In this document: piece after piece, positions 46,563 to 55,585 of the stretch
Layout: every line of letters begins with the position of its first letter
Numbering within the stretch: the first letter of the stretch is position 1
Origin: Spartobacteria bacterium
Lineage (GTDB): Bacteria > Verrucomicrobiota > Verrucomicrobiia > Chthoniobacterales > Chthoniobacteraceae
Assembly: GCA_021324825.1 (NCBI GenBank)
Contig: JAJPII010000026.1
Location: 1 to 64,000 of the forward strand
Length of the DNA stretch: 64,000 nt
Direction of reading: 5' to 3'
The notes under the pieces: generated by a model
What the model saw: only the letters and a program-made list of their open reading frames with translations
The model's database searches: none
Told to the model about the DNA's origin: nothing
Made by a program: the position numbers and the translations under genes

Positions 46563-47324
46563 TTGGCTGCATTTCGACCATTACTGTTTTATTGCGCGGC
46601 CTTTCTGCTGGCCGGCTCCGCCCATGCCCAGCGGAAGTTCGACTTCGCGCGCGATTCCTTCGCCTTCGCCAACGACACGCTCTGGGCTTATTCCATCGAT
46701 GCGCAGGGGAATCTCCACATCCGCCAGCGGGCCAGGCCGCCGGAGTATTCCAGGCGCTGTTTCGTCCTGTGCCGGGCGGCCATCGAGTTTTACCGGTTCG
46801 TCCGGTTCGACCCGGGCTCGCCGAAGCTCTCCGACGCCGAATACCTGCGGCGCATCCGCCATGTCTGCCGCATCCCGGTCTGGTTCCCGCCGAGGGAACA
46901 TGTGGTCATCCCCGGTTACGCGGACTTGCGATCCTTCTCGAAGGCCTACCAGCGCGTATTGGAACAAGAGCTCGGGAACTGGTGGCCCAGCTATTTCCGC
47001 GTGGGGAACTGGCGCATGGCCCTCCCATTCCCCAGAATCTGGCAGAAGAAGCTGGCAAACCAGCTCGCCGCGCGGCTGGACAAAGGCGCCATCCAGGCGG
47101 TCTTCATGACGTCTTTCCGGCCGCTGAACCATTGCGTCATCGCCTACGACTACAAGCGGACGCCCGGCGGCATCCGCTTCCAGGTCTATGACCCGAACAC
47201 CTCGAAAGCTCCCAGCACCCTGACCTTCGACCGGGAATCCAGTTCCTTTCTTTTTGGGAGGACGACCTATTTCAACGGAGGCGCGGTGAATTGTTTCGAG
47301 GCGTACGTCGCCCCCTGGAAATAA
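46563..47324 (+). CDS. Exported protein of unknown function
   Basis: A 253-residue protein with a signal peptide (about residues 1-22, ending SAHAQ). The mature chain is rich in Arg, Phe, Tyr and Trp. A C-terminal stretch, NHCVIAYDYKR then FQVYDPN, has the His...Asn/Asp pattern seen in several papain-like or C39-like hydrolases, but no upstream catalytic Cys could be matched with confidence. The start is a TTG at 46563, preceded by GATAAG. No family name is assigned. Confidence 0.7.
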   Translation: MAAFRPLLFYCAAFLLAGSAHAQRKFDFARDSFAFANDTLWAYSIDAQGNLHIRQRARPPEYSRRCFVLCRAAIEFYRFVRFDPGSPKLSDAEYLRRIRHVCRIPVWFPPREHVVIPGYADLRSFSKAYQRVLEQELGNWWPSYFRVGNWRMALPFPRIWQKKLANQLAARLDKGAIQAVFMTSFRPLNHCVIAYDYKRTPGGIRFQVYDPNTSKAPSTLTFDRESSSFLFGRTTYFNGGAVNCFEAYVAPWK

Positions 47325-47394
47325 AAGGCTCTCAATTCTGGCGCCGTGGACGTGGAAGGCACGGTTCTAGCTGGTTGGAAGAGAAGTGCTGACG

Positions 47395-48321
47395 ATGAGT
47401 GCCAACGTTTCCGCGGAAGAACAGGAGCAGATTCTCCAGACGATTGAGATGTTCGAGGTCATCGCGCAGGCCAACCCGAACGATTGCCAGTCGCTGGAGA
47501 TTCTGAAAGACGCCTACTGGAAACTCGGGCGGCAGAAGGAGGCCCTCACCGTCACCCGCAAACTTGCGGATACCTACACCTCCATGGGGCAGTATTCTTC
47601 GGCGCTCCAGGAATACGAAGGCATCCTGCAAAAGGAGCCGAACTCGCCCGAAGTCGCCGCGCTGCTCGAGGAAGTCACGGCCAAGCTTCAGCAATCCGGC
47701 AACAGCGAATCCCCGGCCGCCGTTTCCACCAATCACGGCGGCGCCATAGCCCTGGACTTCGGCAGCCTGGCCCAGGACGCCGACCTCATCACCACGGAGG
47801 CCACCCAGCGTGGCGAGACCGTCCGCAAGGAGATCATCCACAATCTCGACAACGACGGCAACGAGCCGCTGGCCAAATTCCTCATCCAGCACCGGCTGGC
47901 GCCGGAGGACGTGGTGCATCAGGCGATGGAGCACGTCCAGAAGACGAACAAGACCCTCGGCGGCCAGGCGCTCGCGGCCTCCCTCATCGACGAGATCGCC
48001 AAAAGCCACGCCGTCTCCCTGGACGCCCTCCTGTGCGGCATCCTCGAACGCTCGAAGTTCGCGTTCATCCCGCTCGATTACTACGACGTGGACCGCCAGA
48101 TCGTCAAAATGCTCCCCGAAAGCCTGACCCTGGGCCGTCTCATCGCCCCTTTTGACATGATAAGCCGCACCGTCATGGTCGCGATGGCCAACCCCTTCGA
48201 CGTCATGGGCAAGGAGGCGGTGCAGCAGCTTTTCGACTACAACATCCAGTGGCATCTCGCGGCGCCCGCGGCCATCTGCAAAGTGCTGCGCGACACGTAC
48301 CGCCTGGACGCGCGCGACTAG
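47395..48321 (+). CDS. TPR and MshEN-domain protein of the pilus/secretion cluster
   Basis: A 308-residue protein with TPR-like helices at the N-terminus (about residues 10-105; LEILKDAYWKLGRQKEALT, YSSALQEYEGILQKEPNS) and a C-terminal MshEN/T2SSE N-domain-like region (about 150-308; LAKFLIQHRLAPEDVVHQAME, FAFIPLDYYDVDRQIVKMLP, MVAMANPFDVMGKE). That domain binds c-di-GMP in MshE, but here no ATPase domain follows. It lies 13 bp before PilB-1 and may be a separate regulatory or assembly subunit of that motor. The ATG at 47395 is used; a GTG three codons earlier is possible. Confidence 0.8.
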   Translation: MSANVSAEEQEQILQTIEMFEVIAQANPNDCQSLEILKDAYWKLGRQKEALTVTRKLADTYTSMGQYSSALQEYEGILQKEPNSPEVAALLEEVTAKLQQSGNSESPAAVSTNHGGAIALDFGSLAQDADLITTEATQRGETVRKEIIHNLDNDGNEPLAKFLIQHRLAPEDVVHQAMEHVQKTNKTLGGQALAASLIDEIAKSHAVSLDALLCGILERSKFAFIPLDYYDVDRQIVKMLPESLTLGRLIAPFDMISRTVMVAMANPFDVMGKEAVQQLFDYNIQWHLAAPAAICKVLRDTYRLDARD

Positions 48322-48334
48322 AAGTCATGAGGTC

Positions 48335-50050
48335 ATGAGCATCAAATCCTTCGGAGAACGGATAGCGGATGTCCTGATCGAGGACGGCCTCCTCCTGCCG
48401 AGCCAGCTCGACGAGGCGATGGACATCCAGAAGAAGCAGGGCGGCCGGCTCCTGAAGCTCCTGACCGACAAGCAATACGTCACCGAGCAGGACATGGTCA
48501 TCAGCATGGGCCGCTGCCTCGACACGCCGCCCATCAATCTCTCCAAGGTCCGCGTCCCCGAAGAGATACTCGACATCGTGCCGAAGGAGATGGCGCGCGC
48601 GTACAAGCTCGCCCCCATCTGCAAGCTGGGGAACAAGCTCTTCGTCGCGATGGCCGACCCGCTCAACGTCCTGGCGCTCGACGACTTGCGCCAGCGGACG
48701 AAGCTCGAGATCGTCCCGATGATAACCACCGAGCGGAGCGTGAACGAAGCGCTCAGCGGGGTGAACAGCGCCGGCGCGGCGATGGACCAGATGTTGAAGG
48801 AAGCCGCGGCGTCCGGCAGCGCCGAGGTGGAGGAGGTGACCAACAAGCGGGAGGACATCGACCTCGACCGCCTGGCGCACGAGAGCGAGGACGCCCCCGT
48901 GGTCAAGATCGTCAACCTCATCCTCGTGCAGGCGCTCAAGGAAAAGGCGTCGGACATCCACATCGAGCCGTTTGAGAAAACCTTGAAACTCCGGTACCGC
49001 GTGGATGGCGCGTTGATCGAAGCCAGCTCCCCGCCCAAGGCGCTCCAGCTTCCCATCGCCTCCCGCATCAAGATCCTCGCCGGACTCGACATCGCCGAAC
49101 GCCGCCTCCCGCAGGATGGCCGGTTCCGCATCCGCGTCTCCGGCAAGGAAGTCGATCTCCGCATCTCCGTCCTCCCCACCGTGCATGGGGAGAAGATCGT
49201 CATCCGTCTGCTGGACAAGGGCGCCCTTTCCGGCAGCGTCGAGCAACTCGGCATGGACGAATACACCCTCGCCCAGTTCCGCAAGGCCATCGACGCCCCG
49301 CACGGCATGATCCTCGTCACCGGCCCCACCGGCTCGGGCAAGACGACGACCCTCTACTCCGTCCTCCAGGAACTCAACAGCCCGGAATACAACATCGTCA
49401 CGGTCGAGGACCCCATCGAATACCAGCTGCCCGGCGTCAACCAGGTCGCGGTCAAGAGCGACATCGGCCTCGACTTCGCCAGCGCCCTCCGCTCGATCCT
49501 CCGCCAGGACCCCGACATCGTCATGATCGGTGAAATCCGCGATAACGAGACCGCGGACATCGCCGTCAAAGCGGCCCTCACCGGCCACCAGGTGCTGAGC
49601 ACCCTGCACACGAACGACGCCGCCGGCGCCATCACCCGTCTCGACGACATGGGCATCGAGCCGTTCCTTATTTCCAGTTCCATCCTGCTCGCCTGCGCTC
49701 AACGGCTTGTCCGCCGCATCTGCCCGAACTGCCGGGAGGAGTTTTCGCCCGACCCCGAAACGCTCTCGAAGCTTTCCATCGAGGATGGGGAAGACTCCGT
49801 CTTCTACCACGGCGTCGGGTGCGACCGGTGCAAACGGCGCGGGTATCTCGGGCGCGCGGCGATCATCGAAGTGCTGCCCGTCTCCGAGACGATCCGCCGG
49901 CTCATCATCAAGCGCGCCTCGGCGGCCGTCATCAAAAACCAGGCGACCAGCGAAGGAATGAAAACCTTGCGGATGGTTGGCATTGACAAAGCGCGCGAGG
50001 GGATTACGACTTTAGAGGAAGTCTGCCGGGTAACGGCGGAGGACCACTAG
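48335..50050 (+). CDS. PilB/GspE-type assembly ATPase, copy 1
   Basis: A 571-residue traffic ATPase that powers pilus or pseudopilus assembly. An N-terminal MshEN domain (about 1-150) is followed by the Asp box (VTVEDPIEYQ), Walker [12 protein letters not shown] (about 329), Walker B RQDPDIVMIGEIRD, the His box GHQVLSTLHTND and a tetracysteine zinc site (CPNC ... CDRC). Its last base is shared with the GTG of the roadblock-like gene. It is one of three PilB/GspE paralogs in this window; which serves pili and which serves type II secretion is undecided. Confidence 0.94.
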   Translation: MSIKSFGERIADVLIEDGLLLPSQLDEAMDIQKKQGGRLLKLLTDKQYVTEQDMVISMGRCLDTPPINLSKVRVPEEILDIVPKEMARAYKLAPICKLGNKLFVAMADPLNVLALDDLRQRTKLEIVPMITTERSVNEALSGVNSAGAAMDQMLKEAAASGSAEVEEVTNKREDIDLDRLAHESEDAPVVKIVNLILVQALKEKASDIHIEPFEKTLKLRYRVDGALIEASSPPKALQLPIASRIKILAGLDIAERRLPQDGRFRIRVSGKEVDLRISVLPTVHGEKIVIRLLDKGALSGSVEQLGMDEYTLAQFRKAIDAPHGMILVTGPTGSGKTTTLYSVLQELNSPEYNIVTVEDPIEYQLPGVNQVAVKSDIGLDFASALRSILRQDPDIVMIGEIRDNETADIAVKAALTGHQVLSTLHTNDAAGAITRLDDMGIEPFLISSSILLACAQRLVRRICPNCREEFSPDPETLSKLSIEDGEDSVFYHGVGCDRCKRRGYLGRAAIIEVLPVSETIRRLIIKRASAAVIKNQATSEGMKTLRMVGIDKAREGITTLEEVCRVTAEDH

Positions 50051-50652
50051 TGACTGCATCCCGCATCGACGGCGCGTTCATCCAACTCCGTCTCGCAGCC
50101 ATCGCGCGCGAGCTTCCTCCGGGGTCGGCGGACGGCGCGCTTCCCGAAACCCTACGGATATCCGTTCCATTCGCGTGGATCGAGCCGCAGCTTGCAAAAG
50201 GCGCGGTGGAACTCCCGCGCGACCGCTTCGTGGAATCCCTGCCCGTCGAATGGCGGCCCCGCTTCCACCTCGCCGAAAACGTCTCCCTCCCGCTCGAGGA
50301 AATCCTCCTCAATCTGCCCGGGAATAATTCCTCCGAAGAAACGCCCCCTACGCCTTCCGCTCCCGCGCCCGATATCAAGGAAATAGCCGGCCTCATCCGC
50401 GCCCTTCCCGGCCTGGAGGGATGCGTCCTCCTCTCGGGGACGAACGGCGCGAGCGCGGGGGAAGTCCCGGTTCATCCCGACGATGTCCGGAAGATCGCCT
50501 CCAGCCTCGACGGCGCCGGCATGGCCGCCACCTTTCTAGTCCGCGACCGGTTTTGCCTTTGCGTCTTCCACGGCGGCGGCCGGGTCGGATTCGAGCCGGG
50601 CGTTCTGGAAAAGCTGGACTCCATCACCGGGAAAATGGCAAAAGGAGAGTAA
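50050..50652 (+). CDS. Roadblock/LC7-like protein
   Basis: A 200-residue protein in two parts. The first 100 residues (LRISVPFAWIEPQLAKGAVELPRDRF, then SLPLEEILLNLPGN) resemble an N-terminal module I know beside roadblock domains in PVC bacteria. A Pro/Ser linker leads to a C-terminal segment (EIAGLIRALPGLEGCVLLSG) like the roadblock/LC7 fold of MglB-type GTPase partners. The GTG overlaps the stop of PilB-1 and the gene is followed after 4 bp by an MglA-like GTPase, the standard partner. MglA/MglB in Myxococcus set the polarity of type IV pili. Confidence 0.7.
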   Translation: MTASRIDGAFIQLRLAAIARELPPGSADGALPETLRISVPFAWIEPQLAKGAVELPRDRFVESLPVEWRPRFHLAENVSLPLEEILLNLPGNNSSEETPPTPSAPAPDIKEIAGLIRALPGLEGCVLLSGTNGASAGEVPVHPDDVRKIASSLDGAGMAATFLVRDRFCLCVFHGGGRVGFEPGVLEKLDSITGKMAKGE

Positions 50653-50656
50653 CTCC

Positions 50657-51292
50657 ATGCCCATCATCAATTTCACAACCCGCGAAGTGCGGCTGAAGAT
50701 CGCCCTTCATGGAACCCCGGCGTCCGGCAGGGCGGCCACCCTCGCCAAGCTGCACGCCGACAGCCCCGCCTCGAAAGGCGGCCTCGCCATACCGGAAGAC
50801 GCGAAGGACAAGCCGTTCTCCTTCAGCTTCTCCGGCGAAGACCGGAGCGTTTTCGAAGGATTCACCACGCGGTTCGAGTTTCATTCCCTGACGGGCGGTC
50901 CGTCTTCGCCCGATTCCGTGCGGCTCCTGCTGCGGGATGCGGACGGAGTCGTCTTCGTAGTCGATTCCCAATGGGAAAAACTGGAGGACAACCTCCAGAG
51001 CCTCCAGGAGGCCGAAGAGGCCCTGAAAGCAGACGGCTCCGCGCTGGATGAAATCCCCTGGGTTCTCCAGTACAACAAACGCGACCTCCCGGAAGTAGCC
51101 CCGGCCAACTACATCGACTTCCTTCTCAACAACCGCTCGAAACCCGCGCCCGTCTTCGAAACCGTGGCAACCACGGGAGACGGCATTCCCGCGCTGCGAA
51201 AGGCAATCGTGGAACGAGTCCTCGCCCGCTTCGCCGAAGAATATGGGCAGAAACTCGTGGCCCCGGAAGAGCAAGCCTCCTCCGCCGCGTAG
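50657..51292 (+). CDS. MglA-like small GTPase with degenerate P-loop
   Basis: A 211-residue Ras-like protein. The expected P-loop is GTPASGRA (19-26), so the invariant Lys is Arg25 and the following Ser/Thr is Ala26. The guanine-specificity motif NKRD (140-143) and the VVFVVDSQWEKLEDN strand-helix of MglA proteins are kept. It follows the roadblock-like gene by 4 bp and has a proper SD (GGAG) before the ATG. Loss of the P-loop Lys makes GTP hydrolysis unlikely; it may bind nucleotide weakly or act as a scaffold for PilB-1. Family assignment rests on overall layout and context. Confidence 0.72.
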   Translation: MPIINFTTREVRLKIALHGTPASGRAATLAKLHADSPASKGGLAIPEDAKDKPFSFSFSGEDRSVFEGFTTRFEFHSLTGGPSSPDSVRLLLRDADGVVFVVDSQWEKLEDNLQSLQEAEEALKADGSALDEIPWVLQYNKRDLPEVAPANYIDFLLNNRSKPAPVFETVATTGDGIPALRKAIVERVLARFAEEYGQKLVAPEEQASSAA

Positions 51293-51378
51293 TTTTACGG
51301 CTGCACTTCCAAACCGGCACGATGTCCGGCTTCTTGGCGCTCCCGCGCGTGCGCCAGCCCCCGAGCGGCGTCGTTGTC

Positions 51379-51405
51379 GTTGTAGAGGCGGCTGTGCCAG
51401 CCGCC
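51379..51405 (+). repeat. Dispersed palindromic element, copy 8 (left arm only)
   Basis: A left arm of the usual sequence, followed by a degraded core (TGGAGCGGGAAGCAGCATCA to about 51425) and preceded by GTCGTTGTC hexamer-like repeats. It lies between the MglA-like gene and the TetR gene, in the 254-bp gap whose remaining part holds short TTAGAC/TTAG direct repeats (51438-51465) and the TetR promoter. Confidence 0.75.
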
Positions 51406-51502
51406 TGGAGCGGGAAGCAGCATCAGAGTTCCAGGTCGTCAGTTAGTTAGATTAGACTTAGACTAAACAACCAACAGCGCGGTAACGAATCAAATTTTTC
51501 AC

Positions 51503-51530
51503 TTGCGGGGCTGCTTTTTGTGGTTAAAAT
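51503..51530 (+). promoter_or_regulatory. Candidate promoter of the tetR-emrAB operon
   Basis: TTGCGG (51503-51508), a 16-bp spacer and TAAAAT (51525-51530). Direct AAGC units (GCAAGCAAGC at 51531-51540) lie just downstream and could be part of the repressor's own operator. If used, the transcript leader before the ATG at 51547 would be about ten bases. Confidence 0.35.
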
Positions 51531-51546
51531 GCAAGCAAGCACTTAC

Positions 51547-52167
51547 ATGAATATCGAACCGCCAGTTTTGCCCAAGTCGCCTCATTCCACCCAGGAACGC
51601 CTCCTGGACGCCGCCGCGCGGGTGTTCGCACGCGATGGCCTCCAAAGGGCCACCACGCGCGAAATCGCCTCCGAAGCCGGCGTGAACGAGGTGACGCTTT
51701 TTCGCCATTTCCACCACAAGGAGAATCTCCTCGCGGCCGTGTTTCGCAGGGCCGCGACGGATTACGCCCAGGCGCTCGGGGAGGGGGATTCCTCGACGCA
51801 GGATATCCATCGCGATCTGCTGCGGTGCGCCCGCCGTTACCATGAATTGCTGGAGGCGAACGAGGCGCTCATCCGCATGCTCATCGGGGAGGCTTCCCGG
51901 TACCCGGAGCATGCGAGGAAGGTCATCCACGAGGCCATCCAGCCGCTTCGGATGAAGCTGATCGGTTACCTGGAGGCGGGCAAGGCCGCGGGCGCGGTTC
52001 GCGAGGCGCTGGATGTCGGCCCGGCGGTCGATGTCTTCACCGGGATGCTCCTGGCCGCGATGCTCCGCCGGACATCCCAATGCGCGCCCGCCGAGTATTC
52101 GCGGCACGATTATCTCAACACCGCGGTCGATGTTTTCGTCCGCGGCATCCAGACGGAGGCCAGATGA
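51547..52167 (+). CDS. TetR-family transcriptional regulator
   Basis: A 206-residue repressor. The N-terminal helix-turn-helix (about residues 10-60: TQERLLDAAARVFARDG, TTREIASEAGVNEVTLFRHF) is typical; the C-terminal ligand-binding domain is helical and has no named family. In-frame ATG 51529 and GTG 51520 are alternative starts. Its stop overlaps the ATG of emrA-like gene by 4 bases, so regulator and pump are one operon, and it most likely represses that operon until an inducer binds. Confidence 0.9.
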   Translation: MNIEPPVLPKSPHSTQERLLDAAARVFARDGLQRATTREIASEAGVNEVTLFRHFHHKENLLAAVFRRAATDYAQALGEGDSSTQDIHRDLLRCARRYHELLEANEALIRMLIGEASRYPEHARKVIHEAIQPLRMKLIGYLEAGKAAGAVREALDVGPAVDVFTGMLLAAMLRRTSQCAPAEYSRHDYLNTAVDVFVRGIQTEAR

Positions 52168-53405
52168 AAACCGCCGAACCGCCCGCCGCCGTTCAAATCC
52201 CGCTCGATCCCGTCGAGGACGCGCCGCCCGCCAAAAGGCCGTTTTTCCGAAGGCCGGCCGTTATTCTCCTGCTGCTCGCGGCCGCCATCGCGGGCGTGGT
52301 TTTTGGGGCTGTCGTTCTTTTGCACGCGCTCACGCACGAAACGACGGACGACGCGTTCATTGACGGCAATGTCGTTTCCATCGCGCCGAAGATCGCGGGG
52401 AAGGTGCTCTCCGTCCGCGTGACGGACAACCAGGCTGTGAAGAAGGGCGACCCGCTTTTCACCATCGACCCGGCGGACTGCCAGGCGCTCGTGGAGCAGC
52501 GGAAGGCCGCCCTGGAAGTGGCGCTGGCGAAACAGGGGAGCGCCGACGCCTCGGTCCGGCAATCGCGGGCGCATGTGAAGACCATCGAACTCGCGGTGCA
52601 GTCCGCGCAGGCTTCCGCCGACGAGGCGCAGGCCTCGGCCAGCCTGGCGAAGGCCGACTTCGAGCGGAGCAAATCCCTCTCCGGCGGCGGCGTCATATCG
52701 AAGCAGGACTATGACCATTCGTTTACCGGGTCGGTCACGGCCATCGCGGTCTTGCAATCGAAAGTCCGGCAGGTGGACGCCGCGGTCGCCTATGTAACGG
52801 AGGCGCGCACCATGGCCGACTCCGCCGTGGCGGAAGCGGCGGCGGCGAGGGCGTCGGTGGCGCAGGCGAAGGCCGCGCTGGCCGAGGCGCAGTTGCAGCT
52901 TTCCTATACGCAGCCCGTCGCGCCGGAGGAGGGCATCGTCACGAACAAAGCCGTGGAGGCCGGCGATTACGTGCAGGTCGGCCAGACGCTGGCGGCGATC
53001 GTGCCGCACCGGGTGTGGGTCACGGCGAACTTCAAGGAGACGCAGATAACCGCGATGCGCCGGGGCCAGCCGGTTGAAGTCGGAATCGACGCGTACCCGG
53101 GCCGGAAGCTGAAGGGGCATGTCGACAGCATCCAGGCCGGAAGCGGGGCGCGGTTCAGCCTGCTGCCGCCGGAGAACGCCACGGGCAATTTCGTGAAGGT
53201 CGTCCAGCGGGTGCCGGTCAAGATACTGCTCGACGGCAACCCGGAGGAAGGCGAAGTGTTCGGCCCCGGCATGTCCGTGGTTCCGGATGTGAGGGTGCGC
53301 GACGGCGTCGCGGCGGCCTTTGTCGTGACGGCGCTGGCCGCGGCGGCGATCGTCGCGCTGGTGATCGGCGGACTGTTCCTCCTGGCGAAAGCGCGCCGCG
53401 GATGA
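52164..53405 (+). CDS. EmrA/HlyD-type membrane fusion protein with extra C-terminal helix
   Basis: A 413-residue periplasmic adaptor. A membrane helix (about residues 32-54) is followed by the split biotinyl-lipoyl domain (DDAFIDGNVVSIAPKIAG; LSYTQPVAPEEGIVTNKAV), a long Ala/Gln-rich coiled-coil hairpin and a beta-barrel (VWVTANFKETQ). Unlike usual EmrA, it ends in a second hydrophobic helix (about 385-410, AAAFVVTALAAAAIVALVIGG) with a basic tail, so the chain would return to the cytoplasm. It has a GGAGG site and overlaps both tetR and the emrB-like gene by 4 bases. Confidence 0.88.
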   Translation: MKTAEPPAAVQIPLDPVEDAPPAKRPFFRRPAVILLLLAAAIAGVVFGAVVLLHALTHETTDDAFIDGNVVSIAPKIAGKVLSVRVTDNQAVKKGDPLFTIDPADCQALVEQRKAALEVALAKQGSADASVRQSRAHVKTIELAVQSAQASADEAQASASLAKADFERSKSLSGGGVISKQDYDHSFTGSVTAIAVLQSKVRQVDAAVAYVTEARTMADSAVAEAAAARASVAQAKAALAEAQLQLSYTQPVAPEEGIVTNKAVEAGDYVQVGQTLAAIVPHRVWVTANFKETQITAMRRGQPVEVGIDAYPGRKLKGHVDSIQAGSGARFSLLPPENATGNFVKVVQRVPVKILLDGNPEEGEVFGPGMSVVPDVRVRDGVAAAFVVTALAAAAIVALVIGGLFLLAKARRG

Positions 53406-54967
53406 GCGCCGAGCAGGAGCAGCATTGGACGCCGAGCCACAGTCCGATGCTCATCGCCTTCTCGGTGATGCTCGCGACCTTCATGGAGGTGCTCGACACT
53501 TCCGTCGCGAACGTCTCGCTGCCGCACATCGCGGGAAACCTTTCCGCCACGCCGGAGGAAGCGACCTGGGTGCTCACGAGCTATCTTGTCGCGAACGCCA
53601 TCATTCTTCCCGCGACCAACTATCTCGGCGGCCTCTTTGGCAGGAAACGGTTTTTCCTGGGGTGCATCGTCCTCTTCACCCTCTCCTCCGCGTTGTGCGG
53701 GGCGGCGAACAGCCTCGGCTTCCTCATCCTGGCGCGCGTCTTGCAAGGCGCGGGGGGCGGCGCGCTGCAACCGATCTCGCAAGCCGTCCTGCTCGAGAGC
53801 TTTCCTCCCGCGAAGCGCGGCTCGGGCATGGCGATCTTCGCGATGGGCGTGGTCGTGGCGCCGATCCTCGGGCCGACGCTCGGCGGCTGGATAACCGACA
53901 ACTTTTCCTGGCGCTGGATTTTCTATATCAATCTGCCCATCGGCCTCATCGCCATTTTGATGGTGAATACATTCATCGAAGACCCGCCCTATCTGAAGAA
54001 AACGGCGGGACGCATCGACTACATCGGCTTCGGTCTGCTCGCGGTCTGGCTGGCGACGATGCAATTCATCCTGGACAAAGGGCAGGAACTCGACTGGTTC
54101 GGTTCGCACCTCATCGCCTGGTGCTTCGTCATCTCCTGCCTCGCATGCGTGGCATTCATCGCCCATGAATTGACGGTCGCGGATCCGTTGGTCGATCTCC
54201 GGATATTGAAGAACCGCAACTTCGCCGTGGGGGTCGGCCTCATCACCCTGCTGGGCGCGCTGCTCTACGGCACCACCGCCGTGCTGCCGCTGTTCATGCA
54301 GGAGTTGCTCGGCTATCCCGCGCTCGCCGCCGGCCTCGCGATGAGTCCGCGCGGCATTGGGGCGTTCACCGCCACCATGCTTGTCGGGCGGCTCGTCGGG
54401 AAGGTCAACAACCGGATGTTGATCGCATTCGGGTTCCTCATCCTGGCGTATTCGTCCTTTATGCTCGGGAGCGTCAACCTGGGCATCGGGATGAAGAACA
54501 TCATCTGGCCGAGCATTTTGAACGGCATCGCCATCAGCTTCATCTTCGTGCCGATGACGACGTCCACCATGGGCACGCTGAGCCAGCGGCAGATGGGAAA
54601 CGCAACCGGCATCTTCAATCTCATGAGGAATGTCGGCGGCAGTCTGGGCATCGCGGCCATCACCACTTTCATAGCGCGCGGGGCCCAGGTGAACCAGGCG
54701 CTGCTGGTCGGGCATTTGTCGCCGTTCAAGCCGGGTTACCGGCAACGGCTCGCGGGGATCCAGGCCGGGCTGGCCGTGCACACGGGCTCCTGGCAGGCGG
54801 CGAGGCAGGCGCACGGATTATTGTACGGGGTATTGCAGCAGCAGGCGAACCTGGTGACCTACGTGCATAACTTCCGGCTGTTCGGCATCGTCTGCCTTGT
54901 CTGCACGCCGCTGGTGCTCCTTTTCAAGAAGGTCGGGAAACCGAAGGGCCCCATCGCGGCCCATTGA
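53402..54967 (+). CDS. EmrB/QacA-type multidrug efflux MFS transporter (DHA2, 14 TMS)
   Basis: A 521-residue proton antiporter with about 14 hydrophobic helices. Motifs include VLDTSVANVSLPHIAGNLS in helix 1, the loop GGLFGRKRFFLG (motif A), ARVLQGAGGGALQPI (motif B) and GPTLGGWI (motif C), which is typical of drug:H+ antiporters. Together with the adaptor it should export hydrophobic toxic compounds. An outer-membrane TolC partner is not encoded here. The ATG overlaps the adaptor stop. Confidence 0.92.
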   Translation: MSAEQEQHWTPSHSPMLIAFSVMLATFMEVLDTSVANVSLPHIAGNLSATPEEATWVLTSYLVANAIILPATNYLGGLFGRKRFFLGCIVLFTLSSALCGAANSLGFLILARVLQGAGGGALQPISQAVLLESFPPAKRGSGMAIFAMGVVVAPILGPTLGGWITDNFSWRWIFYINLPIGLIAILMVNTFIEDPPYLKKTAGRIDYIGFGLLAVWLATMQFILDKGQELDWFGSHLIAWCFVISCLACVAFIAHELTVADPLVDLRILKNRNFAVGVGLITLLGALLYGTTAVLPLFMQELLGYPALAAGLAMSPRGIGAFTATMLVGRLVGKVNNRMLIAFGFLILAYSSFMLGSVNLGIGMKNIIWPSILNGIAISFIFVPMTTSTMGTLSQRQMGNATGIFNLMRNVGGSLGIAAITTFIARGAQVNQALLVGHLSPFKPGYRQRLAGIQAGLAVHTGSWQAARQAHGLLYGVLQQQANLVTYVHNFRLFGIVCLVCTPLVLLFKKVGKPKGPIAAH

Positions 54968-54970
54968 TTT

Positions 54971-55585
54971 TCAGGCGGCGTCCGCTTCGCGCCAGAGATA
55001 CCAGGCGGCGGTGGTGGCGTAGGGACGCCAGATTTCTCCATACGCGAGGATTTCCTTCGGCTTCGGCATTTCGTCCAGGCCGAAGGCGACGCGGTAGCCG
55101 TTGCGGATCCCGAAATCATCCGCGGGCAGCACGTCGGGCCGGCCGAGCTTGAAAATCAGCAGCATTTCCACGGTCCAGCGCCCGACTCCGCGGACTTGCG
55201 TCAGGCGCTCGATGATCTCGTCGTCCCCGAGCTTCATGATCGCGCGATGGCTCGGCACGAGGCCGGAAAGCGTCTTCTCCGCGATATCGCGCAACGAGGC
55301 GATCTTCTGCCGGGAAAACCCCGACGCGCGCAAGGCGTCGTCGCCGACGGAAGCAAGTTCGGAGGCGTTGGGGAAACGGCGGCGGTTCGGGAAGAGCGCG
55401 AGGAACCGGCGCAGGATGCTTTCCGCGGCGGTTCCGTTCAACTGCTGGTGGGCGACGGCGCGGACGAGCGATTCGAACGGGGAGAGGCGCGTATCCGCGA
55501 CGAGATCGCACGGGCCGTGCGCGGCGATGAGGCGGCGCATGACTTTACACTTCCTCTTGAGATGGGCGATGGCTTCAGGCGTCAT
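54971..55585 (-). CDS. DNA-3-methyladenine glycosylase II (AlkA-like)
   Basis: A 204-residue HhH-GPD glycosylase that removes alkylated bases. Features: LVRAVAHQQLNGTAAESIL, the helix-hairpin-helix LTQVRGVGRWTVEMLLIF, and the catalytic segment DVLPADDFGIRNG. It lacks the extra N-terminal domain of E. coli AlkA (282 residues), like many short bacterial versions. The ATG (55585) overlaps the prfC stop in the arrangement ATGA. The frame stays open upstream but that part lies inside prfC. Confidence 0.9.
   Translation of the reverse strand: MTPEAIAHLKRKCKVMRRLIAAHGPCDLVADTRLSPFESLVRAVAHQQLNGTAAESILRRFLALFPNRRRFPNASELASVGDDALRASGFSRQKIASLRDIAEKTLSGLVPSHRAIMKLGDDEIIERLTQVRGVGRWTVEMLLIFKLGRPDVLPADDFGIRNGYRVAFGLDEMPKPKEILAYGEIWRPYATTAAWYLWREADAA

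Noticed and set aside
51438-51465. Short TTAG/TTAGAC direct repeats before tetR
   Set aside because: Too short and irregular to call an iteron set or attachment site; mentioned only in the description of that gap.
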